NCBI GenBank assembly: GCA_009923965.1
Contig: RFSL01000073.1
Coordinates: forward strand, 1-5,430
Length of the DNA: 5,430 bases
Reading direction: 5' to 3'
Source of the DNA: Flavobacteriia bacterium
GTDB lineage: Bacteria > Bacteroidota > Bacteroidia > Flavobacteriales_D > Crocinitomicaceae
Part shown: positions 1-5,430 of the stretch, piece by piece
Layout of the letters: each line of letters opens with the position of its first letter
How positions within the stretch are numbered: the first letter of the stretch is position 1
Notes under the pieces: model-generated
Told to the model about the DNA's origin: nothing
The model's database searches: none
What the model saw: the letters and a program-made list of their open reading frames with translations, nothing else
Position numbers and translations under genes: made by a program

Positions 1-90
1 CAAAAAGAAGATGTTGAGAATTGTATTCGCTTAATTTATGAAACGCTAAAAACAATTCAAGACGGACAAGATTTTAGGTATATTAAGTAA
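1..90 (+). CDS. C-terminal fragment of an unrecognised protein
   Basis: The first base begins an open frame that runs 29 codons to a TAA at 88-90, so only the tail of a gene entering from the left is present. The visible residues are charged and amphipathic: they start QKEDVENCIRLIYETLKTI, consistent with a terminal alpha-helix, and finish DFRYIK. I do not recognise the family, and no motif allows a function to be assigned. It is read in the same direction as the next gene, but the 67-base gap contains a plausible promoter, so the two are probably separate transcripts. Calling this coding rests only on the uninterrupted frame, the protein-like composition and the well-placed stop. Confidence 0.6.
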   Translation, partial: QKEDVENCIRLIYETLKTIQDGQDFRYIK

Positions 91-101
91 ATTATTTATT
101 G

Positions 102-135
102 TTTGAATGTAGCTTAATGATAATTTCTAATTTAG
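102..135 (+). promoter_or_regulatory. Putative Bacteroidota-type promoter for the YHYH gene
   Basis: TTTG at 102-105 is followed after 22 bases by TAATTTAG at 128-135, which matches the Bacteroidota -7 consensus TAnnTTTG except at one position. The spacing lies within the usual 17-23 range. Transcription would start near 139, giving a leader of about 18 bases before the ATG at 158. The leader is A/T-rich and has no Shine-Dalgarno, as is common in this phylum. Such short A/T-rich motifs arise easily by chance, so this is a moderate-to-weak call. Confidence 0.4.
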
Positions 136-157
136 CAAAAAATATATAATACATCTC

Positions 158-1498
158 ATGAATAAAATAGTTTTTCTTGCTTCAATAATACTTTCTAATT
201 TTTATAGTTTTTCCCAAATATCGCCAGCTATTTCAGGATGGTTAATTAATACTACTGGAATTACAGGAAGACATTATTTAAACGGAAGTTCAACTCCGAT
301 TGTAGATACTGAACTTGCAAATGTTCAGTCTGTTCAATATTCTGCTACTTGGGTTTATGCAACAACTCAAGGTATTCCAGCATTTATTACTGGTCCTTTT
401 AATGCTAATCCAAATTCTGTGATAACCCCAGCAGTTTCAATTTATAGAATTCCATTAAATCCCGTTAAAAACACAGCTGTTTTAACAAATACAGGAGCAG
501 GAAACATTGGTGTTTTTAAAAATGGTGTAGGTTTATTTAGTTATGGAGATGGATTTGCATACAATCCGGTAACAAATACAGATGCTCCAACTCCAAATGG
601 TGTTTGGAGACGGGATGCTGTTAAAGCTGAAGTGAATGGATTCGATTGCTCAAAAGCTCATCCAGCAGCACAAGGGAATTATCACCATCACCAAAATCCT
701 AGTGCCTTTAATCTTGATTTAGTTCAACTTTCATCTATTTGTAATTTATACACTTCTGATGGTTTATATGTCATTAATCCGTCAGTTCATTCTCCTCTTC
801 TTGGATTTGCTTTTGACGGATTCCCAATTTATGGAGCTTATGGCTATCAAGATACTTTAGGACTTGGACCTATTGTTCGAATGAAATCGAGCTATTCATT
901 AAGAGATATATCTACCAGAACAACTTATGCTGATGGAACAGATGTGGTTGATGGTCCGTCTGTTAGTTCAACTTTTCCTTTGGGTTGGTACAGAGAAGAT
1001 TATGAATACATTGCACATCCAAACGATGCAAGTTATTTGGATATTCACAACGGCCGATTTTGTGTAACACCAGAATATCCAAATGGTATTTACTGTTATT
1101 TTACTACTGTAGATGCAAATCATAATTCGTTTTATCCCTATTGTGTAGGTCCAACTTATTATGGAATTCGAACAGGTGGAAAAGTTACAGCGATTGATGA
1201 AATTACTCAAACCTATATATCTTCAGCTGGAATGACAAGTCAGGAGATTCTGAAATTAGAATTAAATATTTATCCAAATCCTAGCATTGATTTAATTGCA
1301 ATACAATCAAACGAAATTCTAGCCCAAGATTTAAAAATTGAGTTAATTAATTCAGATGGTAAAGTGGTGCAAGCAAAAATTCTATTTCAAGGAAGCTCAA
1401 TTTGTCACTTAGAAATTGATACGATTTATGCTGGCAATTACACAATTCGTGTCTATAACGATAATTACAATAAGACGTATCAAGTTGTAATTCAATAA
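158..1498 (+). CDS. Secreted YHYH-domain protein with T9SS type A sorting domain
   Basis: This encodes a 446-residue protein predicted to be exported and then secreted or surface-anchored by the type IX secretion system. Residues 1-20 form a signal peptide (basic MNK, hydrophobic stretch, FYSFSQ) with likely cleavage after Q20. Residues of roughly 90-330 match the YHYH domain: KNGVGLFSYGDGFAYN (121-136), the signature region GNYHHHQNP (173-181), GFAFDGFPIYGAYGY (216-230), and HNGRFCVTPEYPNGIYCYF (297-315). The eponymous tetrad reads YHHH (175-178) here, not YHYH. Five cysteines (164, 195, 302, 313, 329) lie in the exported domain and could form disulfides. Residues of about 367-446 form a Por-type sorting domain, starting LELNIYPNPS and ending in a beta-rich NYTIRVYNDN...YQVVIQ tail. 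The molecular function of YHYH proteins is not established to my knowledge. The His-rich signature suggests metal binding, but that is inference. The gene stands alone, with its own putative promoter upstream and a convergent neighbour downstream. Confidence 0.88.
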   Translation: MNKIVFLASIILSNFYSFSQISPAISGWLINTTGITGRHYLNGSSTPIVDTELANVQSVQYSATWVYATTQGIPAFITGPFNANPNSVITPAVSIYRIPLNPVKNTAVLTNTGAGNIGVFKNGVGLFSYGDGFAYNPVTNTDAPTPNGVWRRDAVKAEVNGFDCSKAHPAAQGNYHHHQNPSAFNLDLVQLSSICNLYTSDGLYVINPSVHSPLLGFAFDGFPIYGAYGYQDTLGLGPIVRMKSSYSLRDISTRTTYADGTDVVDGPSVSSTFPLGWYREDYEYIAHPNDASYLDIHNGRFCVTPEYPNGIYCYFTTVDANHNSFYPYCVGPTYYGIRTGGKVTAIDEITQTYISSAGMTSQEILKLELNIYPNPSIDLIAIQSNEILAQDLKIELINSDGKVVQAKILFQGSSICHLEIDTIYAGNYTIRVYNDNYNKTYQVVIQ

Positions 1499-1519
1499 AG
1501 TTAATGTTTTATTAAGCTT

Positions 1520-1729
1520 TCAGCTAAGTAAAATCCCATGATCTTCAATTAGAATTTTATCTCCTTTGATTAATTTCGCTCGTCTTCGCGTCTCAATTGA
1601 ACCATTTCGATAAACGATTCCAGAATCTACAATATGCTTAGCATGTCCTCCTGTTTGAGCTATTCCCAGAGCTTTTAGCAAAGCCATAAGTTCAATGTAT
1701 TCTCCTTCGATTTTAAAATTCGTATTCAT
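1520..1729 (-). CDS. Small S4-domain RNA-binding protein, YbcJ family
   Basis: This encodes a 69-residue protein consisting almost entirely of one S4 RNA-binding fold. Recognisable parts are EYIELMALLKALGIAQTGGHAK (about 10-31), the turn DSGIVYRNG (35-43), and the basic ETRRRAKL segment (46-53) followed by KGDKILIE. The LLKxxGIAxTGGxAK...VxVNGxxETRRRxKL pattern and the length of about 70 residues are typical of the stand-alone S4 family represented by E. coli YbcJ. This family is presumed to bind structured RNA, possibly ribosomal RNA, but its exact target is unknown to me. The ATG at 1729-1727 overlaps the folD stop as ATGA, so translation is probably coupled to folD and the start is well supported. 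No independent promoter was seen. It is the last gene of its transcript and converges on the YHYH gene. Confidence 0.88.
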   Translation of the reverse strand: MNTNFKIEGEYIELMALLKALGIAQTGGHAKHIVDSGIVYRNGSIETRRRAKLIKGDKILIEDHGILLS

Positions 1730-2604
1730 TTTCCTTGAAGTTCAAGAGCTTTTAGGGTATTCATCATTAAGGATGCAATCGTCATTGGACCTATACCGCC
1801 AGGAACGGGCGTGATAAAACTACATTTTTCAGCCACTTCATCAAATTTAACATCACCACATAAGCGCCAACCTCTTTCTCTCGAAGGATCTTCAACACGA
1901 GTAGTGCCAACGTCAATAACTACAGCTCCTTCTTTTACCATCTCTTTTGTAACAAATTCAGGTTTTCCAATAGCTGCTATTAAAATGTCCGCATTCCGAC
2001 AAATTTCCGTTAGATTTTTTGTTTTTGAATGCGCCAAAGTTACAGTACAATTCCCAGGATTTGAATTCCGAGCTAACATAATCGAAAGTGGCATTCCAAC
2101 GATGTTGCTTCTTCCGATAACCACACAATTTTTTCCTTCAGTTTGGATATTATTTCGAGATAATAGTTCGATAATTCCAGCGGGAGTAGCGGGCAAGAAG
2201 CTTGGAATATTGAGCATCATATTTCCTAAATTTTGAGGATGAAACCCATCAACATCTTTTTTAGGATCTATTGCTTGCGTTATTTTTAATTCGTTAATGT
2301 GACTTGGTAAAGGAAGTTGAACGATAAATCCATCAATATCTATATTGCTGTTCAGTTCTAGAATTTTTTTTAATAAATCTTCCTCACTTATTGATTCATC
2401 AAAGGAAATAAGGGTGCTTTCAAAACCAATTTCTTCGCATGCGGCAACTTTTGCATTTACATAGGAAATTGATCCACCATTTTGCCCAACAATTATTGCC
2501 GTTAAATGAGGGACTTTTTTATTTTCTAACTTGCGTAAGCGAACAATTTCTCTCAACTCTGAGCGAATTTCAGCTGCGCAAGATTTTCCATCAAGTAGTT
2601 GCAT
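1726..2604 (-). CDS. folD: Bifunctional methylene-THF dehydrogenase / methenyl-THF cyclohydrolase FolD
   Basis: FolD interconverts 5,10-methylene-THF, 5,10-methenyl-THF and 10-formyl-THF in the cytoplasm, using NADP as the usual cofactor. It supplies formyl groups for purines and initiator Met-tRNA. At 292 residues it is full length. The N-terminal catalytic domain has the YxxxK motif SYVNAK with Y48 and the cyclohydrolase lysine K52. It also has VQLPLP (95-100, with Q96) and KKDVDGFHP (115-123, with D119 in the substrate site). The Rossmann part has GRSNIVGMP (164-172), and the C-terminal signature PVPGGIGPMT (266-275) is intact. The segment LPATPAGI (137-144) carries Ala where many bacterial homologues have Cys (PCTP), which I believe is usual in Bacteroidota. 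The ATG at 2604 fits the family N-terminus (MQLLDGK). The gene is read away from the OMP-bshA-meaB cluster, and its TGA overlaps the start of the S4-protein gene by four bases. Confidence 0.97.
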   Translation of the reverse strand: MQLLDGKSCAAEIRSELREIVRLRKLENKKVPHLTAIIVGQNGGSISYVNAKVAACEEIGFESTLISFDESISEEDLLKKILELNSNIDIDGFIVQLPLPSHINELKITQAIDPKKDVDGFHPQNLGNMMLNIPSFLPATPAGIIELLSRNNIQTEGKNCVVIGRSNIVGMPLSIMLARNSNPGNCTVTLAHSKTKNLTEICRNADILIAAIGKPEFVTKEMVKEGAVVIDVGTTRVEDPSRERGWRLCGDVKFDEVAEKCSFITPVPGGIGPMTIASLMMNTLKALELQGK

Positions 2605-2617
2605 ATAAAAATTTTAA

Positions 2618-2625
2618 CAAAGATA
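2618..2625 (-). promoter_or_regulatory. Putative -7 element for folD (Bacteroidota type)
   Basis: Read on the minus strand, 2625-2618 is TATCTTTG, an exact match to the TAnnTTTG consensus. It lies 13 bases before the folD ATG, so the leader would be only about 10 bases. No clean TTTG -33 element sits 17-23 bases further upstream. The nearest candidate is a TTAG-like sequence, so promoter strength is uncertain. The same octamer appears on the other strand at 2659-2666 for the divergent operon. Confidence 0.4.
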
Positions 2626-2626
2626 G

Positions 2627-2660
2627 AAAGAACTTATTTGTATTGACCTAAAAGAACTTA
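2627..2660 (+). repeat. Perfect 10-base direct repeat AAAGAACTTA in the divergent promoter region
   Basis: AAAGAACTTA occurs at 2627-2636 and again at 2651-2660, with a start-to-start distance of 24 bases. The first copy abuts the plus-strand TTTG at 2637-2640. The last two bases of the second copy are the first two of the plus-strand TATCTTTG element. Both copies lie between the two divergent -7 elements, so they could be an operator. They could also be the residue of a small promoter duplication, since the repeats continue as TTTG and TCTTTG respectively. The repeat is seen directly; any regulatory role is inference. Confidence 0.5.
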
Positions 2661-2666
2661 TCTTTG
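2637..2666 (+). promoter_or_regulatory. Bacteroidota-type promoter of the OMP-bshA-meaB cluster
   Basis: TTTG at 2637-2640 is followed after 18 bases by TATCTTTG at 2659-2666, an exact match to the Bacteroidota -33/-7 consensus with canonical spacing. Transcription would begin near 2670, leaving about 20 bases of A/T-rich leader before the ATG at 2691. It is the best promoter candidate in the window. It is probably the only one serving the three downstream genes, because they are separated by just 4 and 10 bases. Confidence 0.6.
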
Positions 2667-2690
2667 TAAAAATCTTCTAAATAATAGGGT

Positions 2691-3275
2691 ATGAAAAAGT
2701 TTCTATTTGTTTTTTTAATTTTTACAATTCAAGATATAACAGCTCAAATAGATCTAACATCACAAGAGCTTGGTATTGAGGGATATTTTGGAGCATCCAA
2801 TCAAAGTGGATCTTTTGCAATCGGTCCAAAGTATGGTTTTATCCTAAATGAAAATATAGCAGTAGGCCCATCTTTTCGAATACAACGCAATTGGTCTAAT
2901 AATTTGGGGAATTCTTATTCTCAAACTGTTTATGGGGGTGGTGCTTTTGCTCATATTCGTTATAAATCAAAAGGAAAAAGCACTGTTTATGGGGCAGTTG
3001 AATTTGAATATCTTAGAAGTCCATACAGTTTCGCAACGCCAAATCAACAATTGACTTCAAAAAAATGGGCGCCTACTTTATTTCTTGGGGGAGGCTTTTT
3101 AATTCGAGTCAATAAGGTAATTGGAATAAATGCTGGCATTCTGTACGATCTTATTAATGCTAAAAATAGTCCTTTCCGCAGTTCATACTTTTTCAAACAA
3201 AAAAACCAAGCCGGCGTGGTTACAAAAATTTATCCTGTTATTTATCGCTTAACATTTCTCTTTAAAATTCCTTAG
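2691..3275 (+). CDS. Small outer-membrane beta-barrel protein, function unknown
   Basis: This encodes a 194-residue protein with an N-terminal signal peptide (MKKFLFVFLIFTIQDITAQ) and probable cleavage near A18 or Q19. The rest alternates hydrophobic and polar residues in short Gly/aromatic-rich strands separated by polar turns. Examples are EGYFGAS (30-36), SFAIGPKYGFIL (41-52), IAVGPSFRIQR (56-66), VYGGGAFAHIRY (80-91), TVYGAVEFEYL (98-108), TLFLGGGFLIRV (129-140) and VIGINAGILYDL (143-154). It ends with a hydrophobic strand, YRLTFLFKI (185-193). This is the pattern of an eight-strand OmpW/OmpX-like barrel as found in many Bacteroidota hypothetical OMPs. No catalytic motif is seen and no specific family is recognised. 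It is the first gene after the divergent promoter, and its TAG lies four bases before the bshA ATG, which implies co-transcription. Whether that reflects shared function is unknown. Confidence 0.8.
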   Translation: MKKFLFVFLIFTIQDITAQIDLTSQELGIEGYFGASNQSGSFAIGPKYGFILNENIAVGPSFRIQRNWSNNLGNSYSQTVYGGGAFAHIRYKSKGKSTVYGAVEFEYLRSPYSFATPNQQLTSKKWAPTLFLGGGFLIRVNKVIGINAGILYDLINAKNSPFRSSYFFKQKNQAGVVTKIYPVIYRLTFLFKIP

Positions 3276-3279
3276 AAAA

Positions 3280-4404
3280 ATGAAAATTGGAATGGTTCTT
3301 TACCCAACATTCGGTGGGAGCGGTGTAGTTGGAACAGAATTAGGAAAAGCATTGGCCCTAAAAGGTCATGAGATTCATTTCATCACTTATTCACAACCTG
3401 TGAGACTTGGAAGTTTCCGAGAGAATATTTTTTACCACGAGGTTGTAGTTTCTGATTACCCACTTTTTGAATTTCAACCTTATGAAACGGAGTTAGCGAG
3501 TAAAATGGTAGATGTTGTCCGTTTTGAAAAACTAGATATTTTACATGTTCATTATGCAATTCCTCATGCATCTGCAGCTTTTATGGCAAAGCAAATTTTA
3601 AAATCTCATGGGATTAACATTCCGTTTGTTACAACACTTCATGGAACAGATATTACCTTAGTTGGTCGGGACCCATCATTTGAGCCGGTAATTACTTTTT
3701 GTATAAATGAATCAGATGCTGTCACTGCTGTTTCTGAAAGTTTAAAAGCAGCAACTTTTGAGCATTTTAAGATAACGAGAGACATTCATGTTATTTCAAA
3801 TTTTGTTGCTCCAGAATCTGAAAAATCAGTTTATTCAGAACACATGCGTCTAAAATATGCTTCAGATGGAGAGCGCATTGTTTGTCATATTTCAAATTTT
3901 AGAAAGGTAAAGCGTGTTGATGATGTTGTCCGTGTTTTCGCCCTGCTTAATAAAGCTATTCCTTCAAAGTTGATACTAGTTGGTGACGGTCCAGAACGCT
4001 ATTTGTGTGAGCGTTTATGCCGCGAATTTAATTTGTGCGACAAGGTTATTTTCTTGGGGAAAGTTAGAGATACAACTCATGTACTTGAAATTGCAGATGT
4101 TTTCCTTTTACCATCAGAAACAGAGAGTTTTGGACTTGCTGCTTTAGAAGCAATGGCAGTTGGAGTTCCTGTCATATCTTCAAATACCGGAGGAATTCCA
4201 GAAGTAAATATTCATGGATTTTCGGGATATTTATCAAATGTTGGTGATGTTGAAGATATGGCTAAAAATATGATTCATTTACTTCATCCAGATAATTTAC
4301 CCACCTTTAAAATCAATGCAAAAGAACGTTCCAAGGAATTTAGTTTGGAGAAAATACTACCTCTTTACGAGGAAATTTATCGTAACTTAGTTTTGAATAA
4401 GTAA
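3280..4404 (+). CDS. bshA: N-acetyl-alpha-D-glucosaminyl L-malate synthase BshA
   Basis: BshA performs the first step of bacillithiol synthesis: it transfers GlcNAc from UDP-GlcNAc to L-malate in the cytoplasm. The 374-residue length is normal for this GT4, GT-B-fold glycosyltransferase. The N-terminal acceptor-side domain shows YPTFGGSGVVGTELG (8-22), HVHYAIPHA (89-97) and TTLHGTDITLVG (118-129), followed by SDAVTAVSESL (145-155). These are strongly BshA-like and distinguish it from generic GT4 enzymes. The nucleotide-sugar domain shows HISNFRKVKRVDDV (203-216), LVGDGPER (233-240), and the EX7E motif with E282 and E290 in ESFGLAALEAMAVGVPV (282-298). All key residues appear intact. The gene starts four bases after the OMP stop and ends ten bases before meaB. 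BshB (deacetylase) and BshC (cysteine ligase) are needed for the complete pathway and are not in this window. They are expected elsewhere in the genome. Confidence 0.95.
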   Translation: MKIGMVLYPTFGGSGVVGTELGKALALKGHEIHFITYSQPVRLGSFRENIFYHEVVVSDYPLFEFQPYETELASKMVDVVRFEKLDILHVHYAIPHASAAFMAKQILKSHGINIPFVTTLHGTDITLVGRDPSFEPVITFCINESDAVTAVSESLKAATFEHFKITRDIHVISNFVAPESEKSVYSEHMRLKYASDGERIVCHISNFRKVKRVDDVVRVFALLNKAIPSKLILVGDGPERYLCERLCREFNLCDKVIFLGKVRDTTHVLEIADVFLLPSETESFGLAALEAMAVGVPVISSNTGGIPEVNIHGFSGYLSNVGDVEDMAKNMIHLLHPDNLPTFKINAKERSKEFSLEKILPLYEEIYRNLVLNK

Positions 4405-4414
4405 AAATTCTTTG

Positions 4415-5430
4415 ATGCCTAGTCAAAAACAATTGGATGATTGGTTTTACAAACGAAAAACACACAAACAAAGTTTGTCAGCTTCTTTACTTTTTCCTGC
4501 ATTAATTAGCGGAAATCGTGGAGCTTTAAGTTCTGCTATAACTTTAGTAGAAAGTCAGGTTTCAGAGGATAGAAAAGAAGCTAATAAATTAATTAAAAGT
4601 TGTTCGGACCTTAATAAGAAAGCCTGGAGAATTGGAATAACAGGTGTTCCAGGGGTTGGAAAAAGTACTTTTATTGAGGCTTTTGGAAAAATAATTTTAG
4701 AAAAAGGATTGAAATTGGCTGTTTTGGCAATTGATCCATCTTCGAATGTTTCTGGTGGAAGTATAATGGGAGATAAAACAAGAATGCCTTGGCTCTCACA
4801 ACAAGAGAATGTATTTATTCGTCCAAGTGCAACGCGAAATAATTTGGGTGGAGTTGCTCTCAATACACGAGAGGCAATTTTACTTTGTGAAGCTGCTGGC
4901 TTTGATATTATTTTTATTGAAACAGTTGGTGTTGGTCAATCTGAAACTGTAGTTCATTCAATGGTTGATTTCTTTTTACTTTTAATGTTGTCTGGAGCTG
5001 GAGACGAACTTCAAGGGATTAAAAGAGGGATAATGGAAATGGCAGATTTATTAGTTATTACTAAGGCTGATGGAGATAATTTGCAAAATGCCAAGAATGC
5101 TAGAAGTCAATATGCAAATGCACTTCATTTATTTCCAAGTAAACCAAGTACTTGGACTACTCAAGCACTAATTTCAAGTAGTTTGTCAGGAGTCGGTTTA
5201 CATGAAGTTTTGGCAGCCACTGAAAATTATTTTAATAAAATAATCCTAAGTGCTTGGCTTGATGAAAATCGAAGATTACAGGAAATTACTCTTTTAAGAG
5301 AATGTCTTTCAAACCTTTTAAAGCAAGATTTTTTTGGTAATGACAAATGGAAAAATAAATTCTTAATTGCTGAGCAAAAAGTTGCAAATGGAAAGCTTTC
5401 AGCATTTATTGCCGCAAAACAACTTTTTAA
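4415..5430 (+). CDS. meaB: Methylmalonyl-CoA mutase-associated GTPase MeaB (3' end beyond window)
   Basis: MeaB is a SIMIBI-class G3E-family GTPase that protects and reactivates adenosylcobalamin-dependent methylmalonyl-CoA mutase and gates cofactor loading. The frame is open from the ATG at 4415 for 338 codons plus two bases to the last base, so the stop lies outside. Family members are about 320-360 residues, so little is missing. Seen in order: helical N-terminus with LISGNRGALSSAITLVES (30-47), Walker A GVPGVGKST (77-85), AIDPSS (105-110), SGGSIMGDKTRM (113-124), the switch-like ETVGVGQSE (169-177), and the guanine-specificity loop as TKAD (216-219). The usual NKxD has Thr for Asn here. 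The C-terminal helices (about 275-338) fit the family dimerisation region. The start follows the bshA stop by ten bases and preserves the family N-terminus, so this is probably the third gene of the OMP-bshA operon. No mutase subunit is visible in the window. Confidence 0.94.
   Translation, partial: MPSQKQLDDWFYKRKTHKQSLSASLLFPALISGNRGALSSAITLVESQVSEDRKEANKLIKSCSDLNKKAWRIGITGVPGVGKSTFIEAFGKIILEKGLKLAVLAIDPSSNVSGGSIMGDKTRMPWLSQQENVFIRPSATRNNLGGVALNTREAILLCEAAGFDIIFIETVGVGQSETVVHSMVDFFLLLMLSGAGDELQGIKRGIMEMADLLVITKADGDNLQNAKNARSQYANALHLFPSKPSTWTTQALISSSLSGVGLHEVLAATENYFNKIILSAWLDENRRLQEITLLRECLSNLLKQDFFGNDKWKNKFLIAEQKVANGKLSAFIAAKQLF

Noticed and set aside
968..1210. Minus-strand open frame of 80 codons
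   Set aside because: It is antisense to the conserved C-terminal part of the YHYH domain. The Cys/Ile/Thr-rich composition is typical of a shadow frame.
1494..1513. Possible bidirectional terminator: AATAAA (1494-1499) pairs with TTTATT (1508-1513) around an 8-base loop between the convergent genes
   Set aside because: The stem is only six A/T pairs and overlaps the YHYH stop codon, with no GC-rich core or clear U-tract on either strand. It is indistinguishable from A/T-rich chance.
1811..2236. Plus-strand open frame of 141 codons
   Set aside because: It lies wholly inside folD on the opposite strand. FolD is unmistakable by its motifs, and this translation has no recognisable domain.
2439..2651. 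Plus-strand open frame running from folD into the intergenic region
   Set aside because: It is antisense to the folD 5' end and crosses the divergent promoter region. The translated protein shows no family features.
3383..3571. Minus-strand open frame of 62 codons
   Set aside because: It is antisense to the bshA N-terminal domain and has no recognisable features.
4555..4863. Minus-strand open frame of 102 codons
   Set aside because: It is antisense to the N-terminal GTPase region of meaB, including Walker A, and is a shadow of that conserved coding sequence.
158..5430. A defence, toxin-antitoxin or other undescribed multi-gene system
   Set aside because: Five of the six substantially complete genes belong to recognisable families and the sixth is an ordinary small outer-membrane barrel. 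No integrase, transposase, repeat array or defence-type domain combination is visible.

Overview
The window looks like a chromosomal piece of an AT-rich member of the Bacteroidota, most likely a flavobacterium-like organism. Four things support this: a secreted protein with a C-terminal type IX secretion (Por) sorting domain, Bacteroidota-type promoter elements (TTTG, then TAnnTTTG) in place of the classical -35/-10, start codons preceded by A/T-rich sequence without a clear Shine-Dalgarno, and the Bacteroidota flavour of FolD and BshA. No RNA gene, mobile element, CRISPR array or long repeat was seen.

Layout. Positions 1-90 hold the last 29 codons of an unrecognised plus-strand gene. Positions 158-1498 (+) encode a secreted YHYH-domain protein with a signal peptide and a T9SS type A sorting domain. 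It converges, with only 21 bases between the stops, on a minus-strand pair: folD (2604-1726) followed by a small S4 RNA-binding protein of the YbcJ family (1729-1520). The pair overlaps by four bases (ATGA). An 86-base divergent intergenic region (2605-2690) separates folD from a tight plus-strand cluster: a small outer-membrane beta-barrel protein (2691-3275), bshA of bacillithiol synthesis (3280-4404), and meaB, the GTPase chaperone of methylmalonyl-CoA mutase (4415 to beyond the right edge). The gaps in this cluster are 4 and 10 bases, so it is probably one transcript.

Functionally this is mostly household metabolism: one-carbon folate chemistry (FolD), low-molecular-weight thiol synthesis (BshA) and cobalamin-dependent mutase maintenance (MeaB), next to two envelope or secreted proteins of unknown role. 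The most distinctive non-coding structure is the folD/OMP intergenic region. It carries two mirrored TATCTTTG-type elements and a perfect 10-base direct repeat, AAAGAACTTA. I do not see a convincing undescribed multi-gene system. The findings are modest and are scored accordingly.
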